Below the pieces are notes generated by a model. That model was not told the DNA's origin. It did not search any database and saw only the letters and a list, made by a program, of their open reading frames with translations. The position numbers and the translations under genes are program-made. 64,000 bases of DNA. It comes from Aliihoeflea sp. 2WW (GTDB lineage: Bacteria; Pseudomonadota; Alphaproteobacteria; Rhizobiales; Rhizobiaceae). This document shows positions 16,069-24,669 of the stretch, one piece after another (within the stretch, counting starts at the first letter, position 1; each line of letters starts with the position of its first letter). The stretch spans positions 186,001 through 250,000 of the forward strand of contig NZ_AYOD01000035.1 in the NCBI RefSeq assembly GCF_000497755.1, written 5' to 3'.

Positions 16069-17819
16069 CGCTTGAGTGCCGTCGCGGAGTCGATGAGGTC
16101 GGATGGCCCCATGCTTCCGATAAGCCGCGTCCCTTGCCGTTCCCGCCGGGCGGGATCGAAGAACATCATGGTCGGCGGACCGGCGACGTTCAGTTCGTCC
16201 AGAACAGACTGCGCGGCCGCGTCGAATTCGGTGACATCGAATTTTACGAGATGAACGCCCTCCAACGCTGCGGCGACCCCTTCGCCCGGGAACACCTTCC
16301 GCTCGATCGTACGGCAGATCACGCACCAGTCGGCCGTGATGTAGAGCATCATCGGCTGCGCCCTCTCGCCGGCTACTTGGAAAGCATGAAGAAGGCCTTC
16401 CCGCGATGCCGTCGTCGTGAAGGCGAGGTCCGACTGGACAGGCGGCGTGGAGCGAAGCGCAATCCTCGCCAGGGCCTGCATGGGCTTGCCGCTGCCATCG
16501 AGCGCGCCGAGAACCAGTACGCATGCAACGAGGGTGAGGCCCATGCCGGCCATCTTTGCCCGACGCGACGAGATCCGCAGCACGAGGTCTACCGAGGCGA
16601 CCATCAAGAGCAGCGCATAGAGCGACAGATCCATCGCCAAGGGCAGTAGCGGCGTCGCAACCCAAATCGCCATGGCAATGAAGCCGAAGCCGAACAGACG
16701 CTTGATCTCCTCCATCCACCGTCCGGCGCGCGGCAGCAGCCCGGCACCGAAAGTAGCCATGACGATGAGGGGCAGGCCCTTGCCGAAGCCCAGCGCGAAC
16801 AGCGCCAGCGCGCCGAGCCGCCAGTCGCCGTCCTGTGCGATGTAGACCAGCGCGCCGGCCAGCGGCGCGGTCACGCAAGGCCCGACAATCAGCGCCGAGG
16901 TGAATCCCAATGCGCCAGCCGATCCGAGCGAGCCGCCGCCGCTTCGTCCCGCGAATCGGGAGGTGAACGCGCTCGGCAGCTGAAGCTCGAAGGCACCGAA
17001 CATGGAACTGGCGAGGATGAGGAACAGCACGGCGACTGCCACGGTGGTTAGCGGCGACTGCAGGGCGAACTGGATGTTCTGGCCGCTCCAGCCGACGACG
17101 GCACCGACGATCGCGAAGGCAAGCGCCAGACCGAAGACGTATGTGGTGGACAGGACAAAGCCGCGGCGGGCATTTGTCCGTTCGCCTTGGCGGCCGAGCA
17201 TGCCGATGACGATCGGATAGATCGGGAAGACGCAAGGAGTGAAGGCCAGCAACAGACCGAAGCCAAGAAAGCTGAGCGTGACCCAGAAGACACTGCTGCT
17301 TTCAAGGATTGAGGATGCTTCCCCGCCGTCGTCCGCGATTGCGATGCCTGCTGCAGCCAACGAATCGTCGGCAATCGCCGGCGCGCCGAAGCCGCTGACG
17401 GCGTTTGTGACCTCGAGCGTGTCCGGCGCGATCATACGCGCCTCTGGCCGATAGCAGATGCCGCCGTCCTGGCAGCCCTGATAGTCCACACGAAGAGGTT
17501 CGCCGCTCTTTGGCGTGACAGTTGCCACGGCTTCGTCGAAGATGACCTCTACAGTGCCGAAGCCGGGGTCTTCCTTGGTGACGCCCTTCGAGATCGTGAC
17601 CGGTAGTGCGTCCGCGCCTTGAATGATCCGGACATTGTCGCGGTAGAGATAGTAGCCGGACGCAATCGTCCATCGGAGCATCAACGTTTCCCCGTCTCTC
17701 GCCACTGAAAGCGCGAAGGCCTCGTCGACATCGAGCGGCGCAGCCGGCTGCGCAAGGGCAGCGCCCACTGAGAGGATCAGGGCAATCAGAGCCGAGAGGA
17801 TGAACCGCATCTTGATCAA
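16065..17819 (-). CDS. dsbD: DsbD, thiol:disulfide interchange transporter
   Basis: This 584-aa protein has all three DsbD parts. After the signal peptide comes an alpha domain with the cysteine pair CQDGGIC (about residues 120-126). The beta domain has eight predicted helices and the motifs TPCVFPIYP and GPCVTAPL. The C-terminal gamma thioredoxin domain has the site DWCVICR near residue 500. It carries electrons from cytoplasmic thioredoxin to periplasmic thiol proteins. It is transcribed with the tlpA-like gene and diverges from the two-component system across a spacer with a perfect CTTAAG-N5-CTTAAG box. In ScsB-type DsbD proteins the N-terminal part is larger, so this is closer to classical DsbD. 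Confidence 0.93.
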   Translation of the reverse strand: MIKMRFILSALIALILSVGAALAQPAAPLDVDEAFALSVARDGETLMLRWTIASGYYLYRDNVRIIQGADALPVTISKGVTKEDPGFGTVEVIFDEAVATVTPKSGEPLRVDYQGCQDGGICYRPEARMIAPDTLEVTNAVSGFGAPAIADDSLAAAGIAIADDGGEASSILESSSVFWVTLSFLGFGLLLAFTPCVFPIYPIVIGMLGRQGERTNARRGFVLSTTYVFGLALAFAIVGAVVGWSGQNIQFALQSPLTTVAVAVLFLILASSMFGAFELQLPSAFTSRFAGRSGGGSLGSAGALGFTSALIVGPCVTAPLAGALVYIAQDGDWRLGALALFALGFGKGLPLIVMATFGAGLLPRAGRWMEEIKRLFGFGFIAMAIWVATPLLPLAMDLSLYALLLMVASVDLVLRISSRRAKMAGMGLTLVACVLVLGALDGSGKPMQALARIALRSTPPVQSDLAFTTTASREGLLHAFQVAGERAQPMMLYITADWCVICRTIERKVFPGEGVAAALEGVHLVKFDVTEFDAAAQSVLDELNVAGPPTMMFFDPARRERQGTRLIGSMGPSDLIDSATALKR

Positions 17820-17860
17820 GCCTTCTTTCGTTGCGAAGGAGTGCCGTCTCGGCGGGGCAA

Positions 17861-17877
17861 CTTAAGGCAGCCTTAAG
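17861..17877. promoter_or_regulatory. CTTAAG-N5-CTTAAG box (dsbD / regulator promoter)
   Basis: Two perfect CTTAAG half-sites with an 11-bp period (spacer GCAGC) lie between dsbD and the response-regulator gene. This matches the form of the PmrA box known from enterobacteria (YTTAAK-N5-YTTAAK). A second copy lies upstream of the DsbA-like gene. It is probably the operator of the adjacent response regulator. Confidence 0.7.
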
Positions 17878-17925
17878 CAGACACGTCGAGACGGTCCCTG
17901 CAATCGGAAGGAGCCGCCGCAAGCG

Positions 17926-18591
17926 ATGCGCATTCTCATCGTCGAGGACGATCCCATCCTGCTGGACGGCCTGACGGTCGGACTGAAGCTCGCCGGCTTC
18001 AGTCCTGATGCGGTTTCGACTTGTGCTGATGCCGATGCAGCCCTGCGCGCGAGCGACTACGAGGCGGTCGTCCTCGACATCATGCTGCCCGACGGGTCCG
18101 GCATCGACCTGCTGGCACAACGACGACGCGAGCGCGACACAACGCCGATCCTGCTGCTCACTGCGCGGGACCGGGTCGGCGAGCGAATTGCCGGGCTCGA
18201 CGCGGGTGCCGACGATTACCTCGGCAAGCCCTTCGATCTTGACGAACTGGCCGCCCGCCTGCGCGCGATCCAGCGGCGTAGCTCTGGCCGGGCGTGTGCG
18301 ACCTTGTCCTGGCAGGATGTCGTTCTCGATCCCGCCATGCTGTCAGTCACGCGCGACGACAAGCCCGTCTCTCTCACACGACGTGAGTTCACCATTTTGC
18401 GCCTGCTCTTGGAACGCCCCGGCGCAGTCATTGCCAGGACGGCGCTGGAGGAGGCGATCTACGGCTGGCAGGAAGGGGTGGAGAGCAATGCGGTCGAGGT
18501 CCACATCCACAATCTCAGGGCAAAGCTCGGCGCGGGCGTCATCCAGACCGTGCGCGGCATCGGCTATCGTGTGGGCGCAGAGCAGCCATGA
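17926..18591 (+). CDS. OmpR/PmrA-type response regulator
   Basis: This 221-aa protein has a receiver domain with acidic residues EDD at 7-9, phospho-acceptor Asp51 in VVLDIMLPDG, and Lys in LGKPF near residue 103. The C-terminal winged-helix DNA-binding domain follows, with LTRREFTILRLL, the RTALEEAIYGW segment and VRGIGYRV at the end. It is translationally coupled to the kinase gene by an ATGA overlap. The sequence is of the QseB/PmrA branch, and PmrA-like boxes lie at both divergent promoters of this island. Confidence 0.92.
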   Translation: MRILIVEDDPILLDGLTVGLKLAGFSPDAVSTCADADAALRASDYEAVVLDIMLPDGSGIDLLAQRRRERDTTPILLLTARDRVGERIAGLDAGADDYLGKPFDLDELAARLRAIQRRSSGRACATLSWQDVVLDPAMLSVTRDDKPVSLTRREFTILRLLLERPGAVIARTALEEAIYGWQEGVESNAVEVHIHNLRAKLGAGVIQTVRGIGYRVGAEQP

Positions 18592-19940
18592 AGTCGATGC
18601 GCACCAGACTGCTGCTGATCCTTCTGCTCACGACCGGGGCCGTTTGGCTGTCCGCGGCGGCGTGGATTTACTGGAGCACCCAGGCGCGTGTCGAGCAGGT
18701 GCTGGATGCCCGGCTGCGCGAAGCCGCCCGCATGGTGGATTCCCTGATCACCGATCATCGGATCGAAATCGCAACGGCAGCCGGCGCGATTGAAGGGCTC
18801 GAAGTCGAGACGATGACCGACGAGCCCTACAGCCATCAGCTCTCCTGCCAGATATGGTCCTTGGCTGGAACGCTTGTTGGCCGATCTGAAGCCGCACCCC
18901 GTGAACGCCTGGCATCAAATGATGATGGCTTTTCGCAGACGACAATCAAAGGCGAGACCTGGCGCGTCTACACGGTCCTGAACTCCGACCGTGGTGTTCA
19001 AGTTATGGTCGGCGACAACCTGCAGGTTCGCCAGTCGCTGGTGAATGATGTCATGACCGGCACACTGCTGCCCATGACGGTTGTCTTGCCGATCGCAGGC
19101 CTCCTGACCTGGCTGTCGGTTCAGCGCGGCATGCGTCCGCTCGACCGCATGGCAGGTCTGCTGGGCCAGCGACACGCCGCCGATCTGCGGCCGGTTGATC
19201 TACCCGATGCGCCCGGTGAGCTGCGGCCTGCCCTGGATGCTATCAATGGTCTATTCGGCCGCGTCGCGGGTGCTCGGGAGCGGGAGAAGAGTTTCACGGC
19301 CTTCGCCGCCCACGAGCTGAAGACGCCGCTCGCCGGCCTGAAGACACAGGCGCAGATCGCGCTGGCATCGGATGATCCGGAGATCCGCCGACACGCCCTC
19401 GAACAGATTGCAGGAGGGGTCGACCGCTCGTCGCGGCTGGTCCGACAACTGCTTGATCTGGCGGCCGTCGACGCGAATGAGGAGCGGGAGACGATTTCAC
19501 CCGCCGATCCCGGGGCAATCGTCCGCGATAGCGTACAGTCGGTGGAAAGCCTTGCTGCGCGCCTTGGCGTCACCATCGATTTGGAGGGCGCTCATGACCG
19601 GACCGTTTCCTGCGACCGGGCACTCGCGACGACGGCACTTCGAAACATCGTCGAGAACGCTGTTCTTCACTCGCCGGCCGGCGGGAGGGTGCGGATCGTC
19701 ATTTCGTCATCCAGTCAGGAATCCCGCTTCGAGGTCATCGATGCGGGACCCGGTATGAGTGACTATGATCTGGCGCACGCCCGCGAGCGCTTCTGGCGCG
19801 GTGCAAGTCGCGACGGGGTCGGTTCCGGCCTTGGCCTTGCGATTGTGGATACGATCATGAGGCGCGTCGGCGGACGCTTAACGCTGGCGAACGAAAAGCG
19901 TGGCGGCTTCCGCGCCACCCTCCACTTTCAAAAGGGCTAA
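18588..19940 (+). CDS. Sensor histidine kinase, QseC/PmrB type
   Basis: This 450-aa membrane kinase has a transmembrane helix at about residues 7-29, a periplasmic loop of about 125 residues, and a second helix near 160-180. It then has a HAMP-like linker and the H-box AAHELKTPLAG (phospho-histidine near residue 243). The ATPase boxes are NIVENAVLHSP, DAGPGMSD and GSGLGLAIV. The periplasmic sensor contains one cysteine (SCQIW). The signal is unknown. Control of thiol-redox genes suggests metal, redox or envelope stress. Confidence 0.9.
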   Translation: MKSMRTRLLLILLLTTGAVWLSAAAWIYWSTQARVEQVLDARLREAARMVDSLITDHRIEIATAAGAIEGLEVETMTDEPYSHQLSCQIWSLAGTLVGRSEAAPRERLASNDDGFSQTTIKGETWRVYTVLNSDRGVQVMVGDNLQVRQSLVNDVMTGTLLPMTVVLPIAGLLTWLSVQRGMRPLDRMAGLLGQRHAADLRPVDLPDAPGELRPALDAINGLFGRVAGAREREKSFTAFAAHELKTPLAGLKTQAQIALASDDPEIRRHALEQIAGGVDRSSRLVRQLLDLAAVDANEERETISPADPGAIVRDSVQSVESLAARLGVTIDLEGAHDRTVSCDRALATTALRNIVENAVLHSPAGGRVRIVISSSSQESRFEVIDAGPGMSDYDLAHARERFWRGASRDGVGSGLGLAIVDTIMRRVGGRLTLANEKRGGFRATLHFQKG

Positions 19941-19945
19941 GCCGC

Positions 19946-20623
19946 TCAGCCGTCCTTTCCGCGCGCCCGCGCATCCTTGATCACCTGTTCGAAGCCGGCC
20001 GTGTCGAGCGCCGATGCGACGAGGTACGGCCCGACGAGGTAAGCCGGTGTTCCCCGCAGACCGAGCGCCTCGGCAATCGCCAGGTTACGGTCGAGATGTG
20101 CATTGATTTCGTTTGACTGCGCCGCACGGTCGGCGTCTAGCCGGGTCATGTCGATATCGGTTGCTTCCACCACGCTTCGCATCGCAGCCGAGTCGGCGCG
20201 CCCCTCCTGTGCCATCAGCGCGGCGTGCGCAGTCTCATACTTGCCCTGCCGCTGCGCGGCCAGCGCGAGCACAGCGCCGTCCCTCGATGCATCCGTCAAG
20301 ATGGGCCATTCCTTGTAGACGAGGCGGATATCTCCGTCGGCCTGCACGACGTCACCCAGCGGCTTGCTGGCTTGGCGGCAGAAGGGGCAATTGTAGTCGA
20401 AAAAGGTGACGATGTTGAGCGAGCCCTTCGGGTTGCCGCCCAAAGGCGAAGCCGGATCGTTCAGCACCATCTCTGGATCGAGATCCTGCGCGAAGGCTCG
20501 GTCGCGAAGGATGCCGAGGGCCAGGAGAAGTCCCGCAGCACCCATGCCGAGAAGGAGCTGGCGGCGGGATGCCGGGCGGTCGAGAAGCGGTGCTGTCCAT
20601 GCGTGGTTGCGTCGTTGGTCCAT
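19946..20623 (-). CDS. DsbA/ScsC-like periplasmic thiol oxidoreductase
   Basis: This 225-aa protein has an N-terminal hydrophobic export segment with an SRRQLLLG start. The DsbA-type thioredoxin domain has the active site DYNCPFCRQ near residue 79 and a GTPAYLVG cis-proline loop near residue 190. The overall pattern matches the DsbA-like proteins annotated as ScsC (copper tolerance), which are kept reduced by DsbD/ScsB and act as isomerases. It converges with the kinase gene and has a CTTAAG-N5-CTTAAG box upstream, tying it to the dsbD promoter. The export signal type is uncertain. Confidence 0.85.
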   Translation of the reverse strand: MDQRRNHAWTAPLLDRPASRRQLLLGMGAAGLLLALGILRDRAFAQDLDPEMVLNDPASPLGGNPKGSLNIVTFFDYNCPFCRQASKPLGDVVQADGDIRLVYKEWPILTDASRDGAVLALAAQRQGKYETAHAALMAQEGRADSAAMRSVVEATDIDMTRLDADRAAQSNEINAHLDRNLAIAEALGLRGTPAYLVGPYLVASALDTAGFEQVIKDARARGKDG

Positions 20624-20667
20624 GATTGTCCTGCCTGTTGTCGATGTGCCGCAGCCTGACGATGGCC

Positions 20668-20684
20668 CTTAAGGCAGGCTTAAG
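20668..20684. promoter_or_regulatory. CTTAAG-N5-CTTAAG box (dsbA-like / transpeptidase promoter)
   Basis: This is the second perfect copy of the direct-repeat box, with spacer GCAGG, in the 109-bp divergent spacer between the DsbA-like gene and the L,D-transpeptidase gene. It differs from the 17861 copy by one base in the spacer. It indicates a shared regulon with the PmrA-like regulator. Confidence 0.7.
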
Positions 20685-20732
20685 CTGACGCAGGCCTCAC
20701 GGCTTCGAAAATCAAGAAACATCGAGGCCAGC

Positions 20733-21470
20733 ATGAGACTCCCTGTCGACTGTTCACCTTTGCTGAAGCGAGTTGGCGTTCCAAGGCGCGCATTACTCGT
20801 CGGCGCGGGCGCGCTTTTCCTGGGCGGCTGCACAACGGCGCTGCCGACAGCACCCGAGTCTGCACTCGTTGCCGCGCCACCACCGCCGCCGCCTCCCACG
20901 CCTTTGATGTATGCCGCCATGCTGAACGAGGAGTTTCTCATTCCGGCAGTCGACACGACGAAGCTCGATCCGCGGTTCTGGCGTCAGGAAATCGATTATC
21001 CGACAGACGAACCCGCGGGCACGCTCATCGTGGATACCCCCGGCAAATATCTCTACCATGTGCTGCCAGGCGGACGAGCGACACGCTACGGTATCGGCGT
21101 TGGTCGCGACGGATTTGCCTGGGCTGGCAGGGCGATAGTTGCCTACAAGCGCAAATGGCCGCGCTGGACGCCGCCCGACACCATGGTTGCCCGCCAGCCG
21201 GAGCTAGAACCCTATTCAATCGCTAATGGTGGCATGGGACCTGGTCTCGATAACCCGCTCGGCGCGCGAGCGCTCTACATTCACGAAGGCGGACGCGACA
21301 CGCTCTATCGGCTCCACGGAACACCCGAAGCATCCTCAATCGGCAATGCCGTCTCGTCGGGATGTATTCGACTGGTCAATCAAGATGTCGCCCACCTCTA
21401 CGACACGGTGCGCGACGGAAGTCCCTTGGTAGTGATCCCTGACCCGACAATGTCGCACCTGCTGGTCTAG
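20733..21470 (+). CDS. L,D-transpeptidase lipoprotein (YkuD/ErfK family)
   Basis: This 245-aa protein starts at 20733 and has a lipobox FLGGC near residue 30, followed by a Pro-rich linker. The YkuD catalytic motif HGTPEASSIGNAVSSGCIRL is near residues 195-215, with the nucleophile Cys and upstream His. Such enzymes form 3-3 peptidoglycan crosslinks or attach outer-membrane proteins to the wall. The catalytic cysteine must be kept reduced, which gives a plausible reason for co-regulation with DsbD and the DsbA-like protein. Confidence 0.88.
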   Translation: MRLPVDCSPLLKRVGVPRRALLVGAGALFLGGCTTALPTAPESALVAAPPPPPPPTPLMYAAMLNEEFLIPAVDTTKLDPRFWRQEIDYPTDEPAGTLIVDTPGKYLYHVLPGGRATRYGIGVGRDGFAWAGRAIVAYKRKWPRWTPPDTMVARQPELEPYSIANGGMGPGLDNPLGARALYIHEGGRDTLYRLHGTPEASSIGNAVSSGCIRLVNQDVAHLYDTVRDGSPLVVIPDPTMSHLLV

Positions 21471-21594
21471 GGCGGTACCAAAATTCTGGGTTGCATAATT
21501 GGGACGCGACTCGTAGGCGGCGGACGAGCTGCCCGCATGGCGCGCCGGCGCTACGCGGGCACTTAAGTCAAGGATCCGAAGTGAACTGCAGCTG

Positions 21595-22851
21595 TCAGCG
21601 AGGGGCAGCAAAACCCGGATGCGATTCCCTGCCCCACAGTGCCAGCAGCGCTCCAGATGCGAGCATGGAGCCTGCGACGAACCAGAACGCCGCATCGAGC
21701 GTCCCGACAAGGCTTGCTGCGAGGCCGAACCCTAGCGCCCCAATCGCGTAGCCCAGATCGCGCCAGAAGCGGTAGATGCCGATCGCCGAGCCGCGCCATG
21801 TTGGATCGGCGATATCGGCGACGGCGGCCGACAGGTTCGGATAGAGCATCGCCATGCCAAACCCGGTGAGGGCAGCAGAAGCGGTCCACCCCGCAAACCC
21901 CTCGAGCAACACCATAAGAGCGGTTCCGATGGCGCAGACCCACATGCCTCCGACATTGAGAATATGCCGGCCGATCCGGTCGGAAAGCGGCCCGGTTATG
22001 AGTTGGGCAAGACCCCAGACGACGCCATAGGTTCCCGCGACCCATCCGATCTGCGGCAGCGGAACGCCCTTTGCAAAAAGGTGGACGGGCAGAACAACCC
22101 AAACAAGCGCATCGACGAATTTTTCTACCAGGCCCGCCTGCGACAACGCCGCCAAACGGCGGTCCCGCCATGACATCAGTGCGAACACCGCCCATGTGCC
22201 GGGCGGCGGCTCGTCCTGGCCAGGACTCCGATTCCGATCAGCGGAAGGACGGATGAACTGCAGCGTCTCGCGGACACCAAACACGGTCAGTAAAGTGCCG
22301 GCGGCGATGATGGCGATGCCAAAGACCAGAAGGCCGGTGCGCATTCCAAGGCCTTCGGTCAGATAAGCGGTGGCGATACCTGCGGCGGCCACACCTGCAT
22401 AACCGGCAAATTCGTTGAGACCAAGAGTGAGACCGCGTTGGTCGGGCCGGGTGAAGTCGAGCTTTGCTGTCTGGCTCATCGACCAGCAAAGACCCTGATT
22501 GACGCCGAGAAGAACGGTCGCGGCGACAATCCAGGACCAGCTCGGCGCGAAATAGATTAGAAAGGGAACTGGAAACGCGGCGACCCAACCGGCGAGCAGC
22601 ACGGGCCTGCGACCGACCCGCTCGGACAGGCGGCCAGCGACAAAATTCAAAACGCCTTTCACAAGGCCGAAGGCAACGACGAACGACGACAAGAGCAGGA
22701 TCGAACCGCGTGGGACCTCGAACTCGCTCTCGGCCAAGGCTGGAACCACGGTTCGAACCATGCCGAGCGTCAGGCCCACAAGCAGCACTTGCAAGAGCTG
22801 ATGCGCAAACTGGTTGCGGTTGGCGACGATCCCGATTTGCGGTTCGATCAT
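21595..22851 (-). CDS. Major facilitator superfamily transporter
   Basis: This 418-aa membrane protein has twelve predicted helices and the MFS loop motif GRLSERVGRRP near residue 74. A second copy, GPLSDRIGRH, is near residue 290. It diverges from the persulfide dioxygenase operon across a 133-bp spacer that carries a BigR-type motif, so it may export a sulfur compound under the same control. The substrate cannot be told from the sequence. Confidence 0.85.
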   Translation of the reverse strand: MIEPQIGIVANRNQFAHQLLQVLLVGLTLGMVRTVVPALAESEFEVPRGSILLLSSFVVAFGLVKGVLNFVAGRLSERVGRRPVLLAGWVAAFPVPFLIYFAPSWSWIVAATVLLGVNQGLCWSMSQTAKLDFTRPDQRGLTLGLNEFAGYAGVAAAGIATAYLTEGLGMRTGLLVFGIAIIAAGTLLTVFGVRETLQFIRPSADRNRSPGQDEPPPGTWAVFALMSWRDRRLAALSQAGLVEKFVDALVWVVLPVHLFAKGVPLPQIGWVAGTYGVVWGLAQLITGPLSDRIGRHILNVGGMWVCAIGTALMVLLEGFAGWTASAALTGFGMAMLYPNLSAAVADIADPTWRGSAIGIYRFWRDLGYAIGALGFGLAASLVGTLDAAFWFVAGSMLASGALLALWGRESHPGFAAPR

Positions 22852-22894
22852 GCTTCAGGTCCTGCGTGCTCGTACGGATATGTGCGCAACAAAA

Positions 22895-22940
22895 AGTTCG
22901 TATTGTCTATTGCGTTTTTTTGCAATCGATTTTATATGCG
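22895..22940. promoter_or_regulatory. Probable BigR operator, divergent promoter
   Basis: The region contains TATTGTCTATTGCG and, overlapping it, the dyad ATTGC-N8-GCAAT. The minus strand reads CGCAATAGACAATACG, close to TGCAATAAACAATA at the soxS-soxV promoter. It lies about 50-90 bases upstream of the Blh-like gene and about 45 bases upstream of the MFS gene. A repressor bound here would control both directions. Confidence 0.6.
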
Positions 22941-22984
22941 GTTCATCAAACAAACGGCTCGGCCGCTTCCCCCAGGAGAGACGC

Positions 22985-23407
22985 ATGAAACAGGTTTCCG
23001 ATAAGCTCTTCATCGCCCCGCAACTGACAGCCGGCGATATCCTTGCGGCCAAGGCCAAGGGCATCGCGGCCATCGTCAACAACCGCCCGGACGGCGAAGA
23101 GCCAAGCCAGCCCACATCGTCGGAGAACCGCCGCATCGCGCAAACCGAAGGGCTCGGCTACACGCATGTTCCCGTCGTTCCGGGCCAGATCACACTGGGT
23201 CACGTGACCGACTTCCAGGCCGCGCTTGCCCGGGCCGATGGCCCTGTCCTCGCCCATTGCAAGACCGGAACGCGCTCTGCGACGCTGTACGCGATCGGCG
23301 AAGTGCTCGACGGCCGGATGGCAAAGGACGACGTCATGCCGCTTGGACAGCGTCTCGGCGTCGACCTTTCGGGCGCGGTCAAATGGCTTGACGCCAACAA
23401 TCAATAG
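22985..23407 (+). CDS. Blh-like phosphatase-fold protein (TIGR01244 family)
   Basis: This 140-aa protein has the dual-specificity-phosphatase-like fold found as the N-terminal domain of the Blh protein in Xylella and Agrobacterium. The active loop is AHCKTGTRSA near residue 85, a CX5R motif. Such domains act as rhodanese-like sulfur transferases in persulfide pathways. The start at 22985 follows CAGGAGAG. It is the first gene of the bigR-linked operon and lies 39 bases before the dioxygenase gene, which in Blh corresponds to the fused second domain. Confidence 0.88.
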   Translation: MKQVSDKLFIAPQLTAGDILAAKAKGIAAIVNNRPDGEEPSQPTSSENRRIAQTEGLGYTHVPVVPGQITLGHVTDFQAALARADGPVLAHCKTGTRSATLYAIGEVLDGRMAKDDVMPLGQRLGVDLSGAVKWLDANNQ

Positions 23408-23446
23408 ACGAAATCGCAACACGCAAATTACGGACCGAGTGCCACG

Positions 23447-24328
23447 ATGAGCAACAGACCAGATGTCAAGGCGTTCTTCGACAAGCGCACCTTTTCGGTG
23501 CAGTACGTCGTTTCCGATCCTGCCACGCACAAGTGCGCCATCATCGACCCCGTACTGGACTTCGACGAAAAGTCCGGCGCGACGGCGACGATCAATGCCG
23601 ATGCGATCCTCGACTACGTCAGGTCAGCCGGTCTGGAGGTCGAGTGGATTCTCGACACCCATCCCCATGCGGACCACTTCTCCGCCGCGCGCTATCTCAA
23701 GGAAAAGACCGGCGCGCCGACCGCGATCGGCGAGAAGGTGGTCGAGGTGCAGAGGCTGTGGAAGGGCTTCTACAACTGGCCCGACTTCCCCGCCGACGGC
23801 TCGCAGTGGGACAAGCTCTTTGCCGAAGGCGAGACATTCAAGGTCGGTGAGATCGATGCCAAGGTGCTGTTCTCGCCCGGCCACACGCTGGCCTCGATCA
23901 CCTACGTGATCGGCGATGCGGCCTTCGTCCACGACACGCTGTTCATGCCGGATTCGGGAACCGCGCGGGCCGACTTTCCCGGCGGCAGCGCATCGCGGCT
24001 GTGGGATTCGATCCAGCAGATTCTTGCCCTGCCTGACGCGACGCGCATCTTCGTCGGCCATGACTATCAGCCGGACGGGCGCGAGCCGCGGTGGGAGTCG
24101 ACGGTCGGCGAACAGAAGGCGGCGAACACGCACATGTCGAAGTGCCGCTCGAAGGACGAGTTCGTCACCGTCCGCGAGAAGCGCGACGCGACCTTGCCGA
24201 TGCCCAAGCTGATCCTGCACGCGTTGCAGGTCAACATGAATGGCGGCCGCCTGCCCGCGCCGGAGGCCAACGGCCAGCGGTACCTCAAATTCCCCCTCGA
24301 CGTTCTGGAGGGCGCGGCATGGGACTGA
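23447..24328 (+). CDS. Persulfide dioxygenase (Blh/ETHE1-like metallo-beta-lactamase fold)
   Basis: This 293-aa protein has metal ligands in DTHPHADHFSA near residue 70, FSPGHTLAS near 148 and HDTLF near 165. The GHDY motif is near residue 205. The family oxidizes glutathione persulfide to sulfite in the cytoplasm, using one iron. It is in an operon between the CX5R protein and BigR. Its last three codons overlap the bigR start. Sulfite produced would need export or oxidation, consistent with the SulP gene downstream. Confidence 0.92.
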   Translation: MSNRPDVKAFFDKRTFSVQYVVSDPATHKCAIIDPVLDFDEKSGATATINADAILDYVRSAGLEVEWILDTHPHADHFSAARYLKEKTGAPTAIGEKVVEVQRLWKGFYNWPDFPADGSQWDKLFAEGETFKVGEIDAKVLFSPGHTLASITYVIGDAAFVHDTLFMPDSGTARADFPGGSASRLWDSIQQILALPDATRIFVGHDYQPDGREPRWESTVGEQKAANTHMSKCRSKDEFVTVREKRDATLPMPKLILHALQVNMNGGRLPAPEANGQRYLKFPLDVLEGAAWD

Positions 24329-24669
24329 CCGTCATGACCCGCGAATTGTCGCAAGAGACCGCCGAGATGGTGGACAATGCCAGCGAGGCGGCGGATTTCC
24401 TGAAGAAGCTCGCCCACCCCTCGCGGCTGATGATCGTCTGCGCGCTCGTCGATGGCGAACGCTCGGTGCGCGACCTCGAAGACACGCTCGGCATCCGCCA
24501 GCCGGGCCTGTCGCAACAAATCGCCGAACTGCGCGAGGCCGGCTTCATTACCGGCCGCAAGGAATCCAAGCACATGTACTACCGGCTCGAAGACGGCCGC
24601 GTATCCGAGTTCATATCGATGATGCACGCCATGTTCTGCGCGACGCCGGCCAAAGGATCGAACCCATGA
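24319..24669 (+). CDS. bigR: BigR/SqrR-type persulfide-sensing repressor
   Basis: This 116-aa ArsR-family protein starts at 24319, eight to nine bases after GGAGGG and inside the dioxygenase gene. The winged-helix core includes LKKLAHPSRLMIVCAL and QPGLSQQIAELR. Cysteines fall at positions 41 and 107, the same positions as the sensing pair of SqrR, which form a polysulfide bridge and release DNA. It likely controls its own operon and the divergent MFS gene. It is clearly related to SoxR in the same window, so cross-talk is possible. Confidence 0.9.
   Translation: MGLTVMTRELSQETAEMVDNASEAADFLKKLAHPSRLMIVCALVDGERSVRDLEDTLGIRQPGLSQQIAELREAGFITGRKESKHMYYRLEDGRVSEFISMMHAMFCATPAKGSNP

Noticed and set aside
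15277-17235. A 652-codon frame giving one long fusion with the TlpA-like protein
   Set aside because: Its first part is the dsbD gene read in another frame. The real start overlaps the dsbD stop at 16068.
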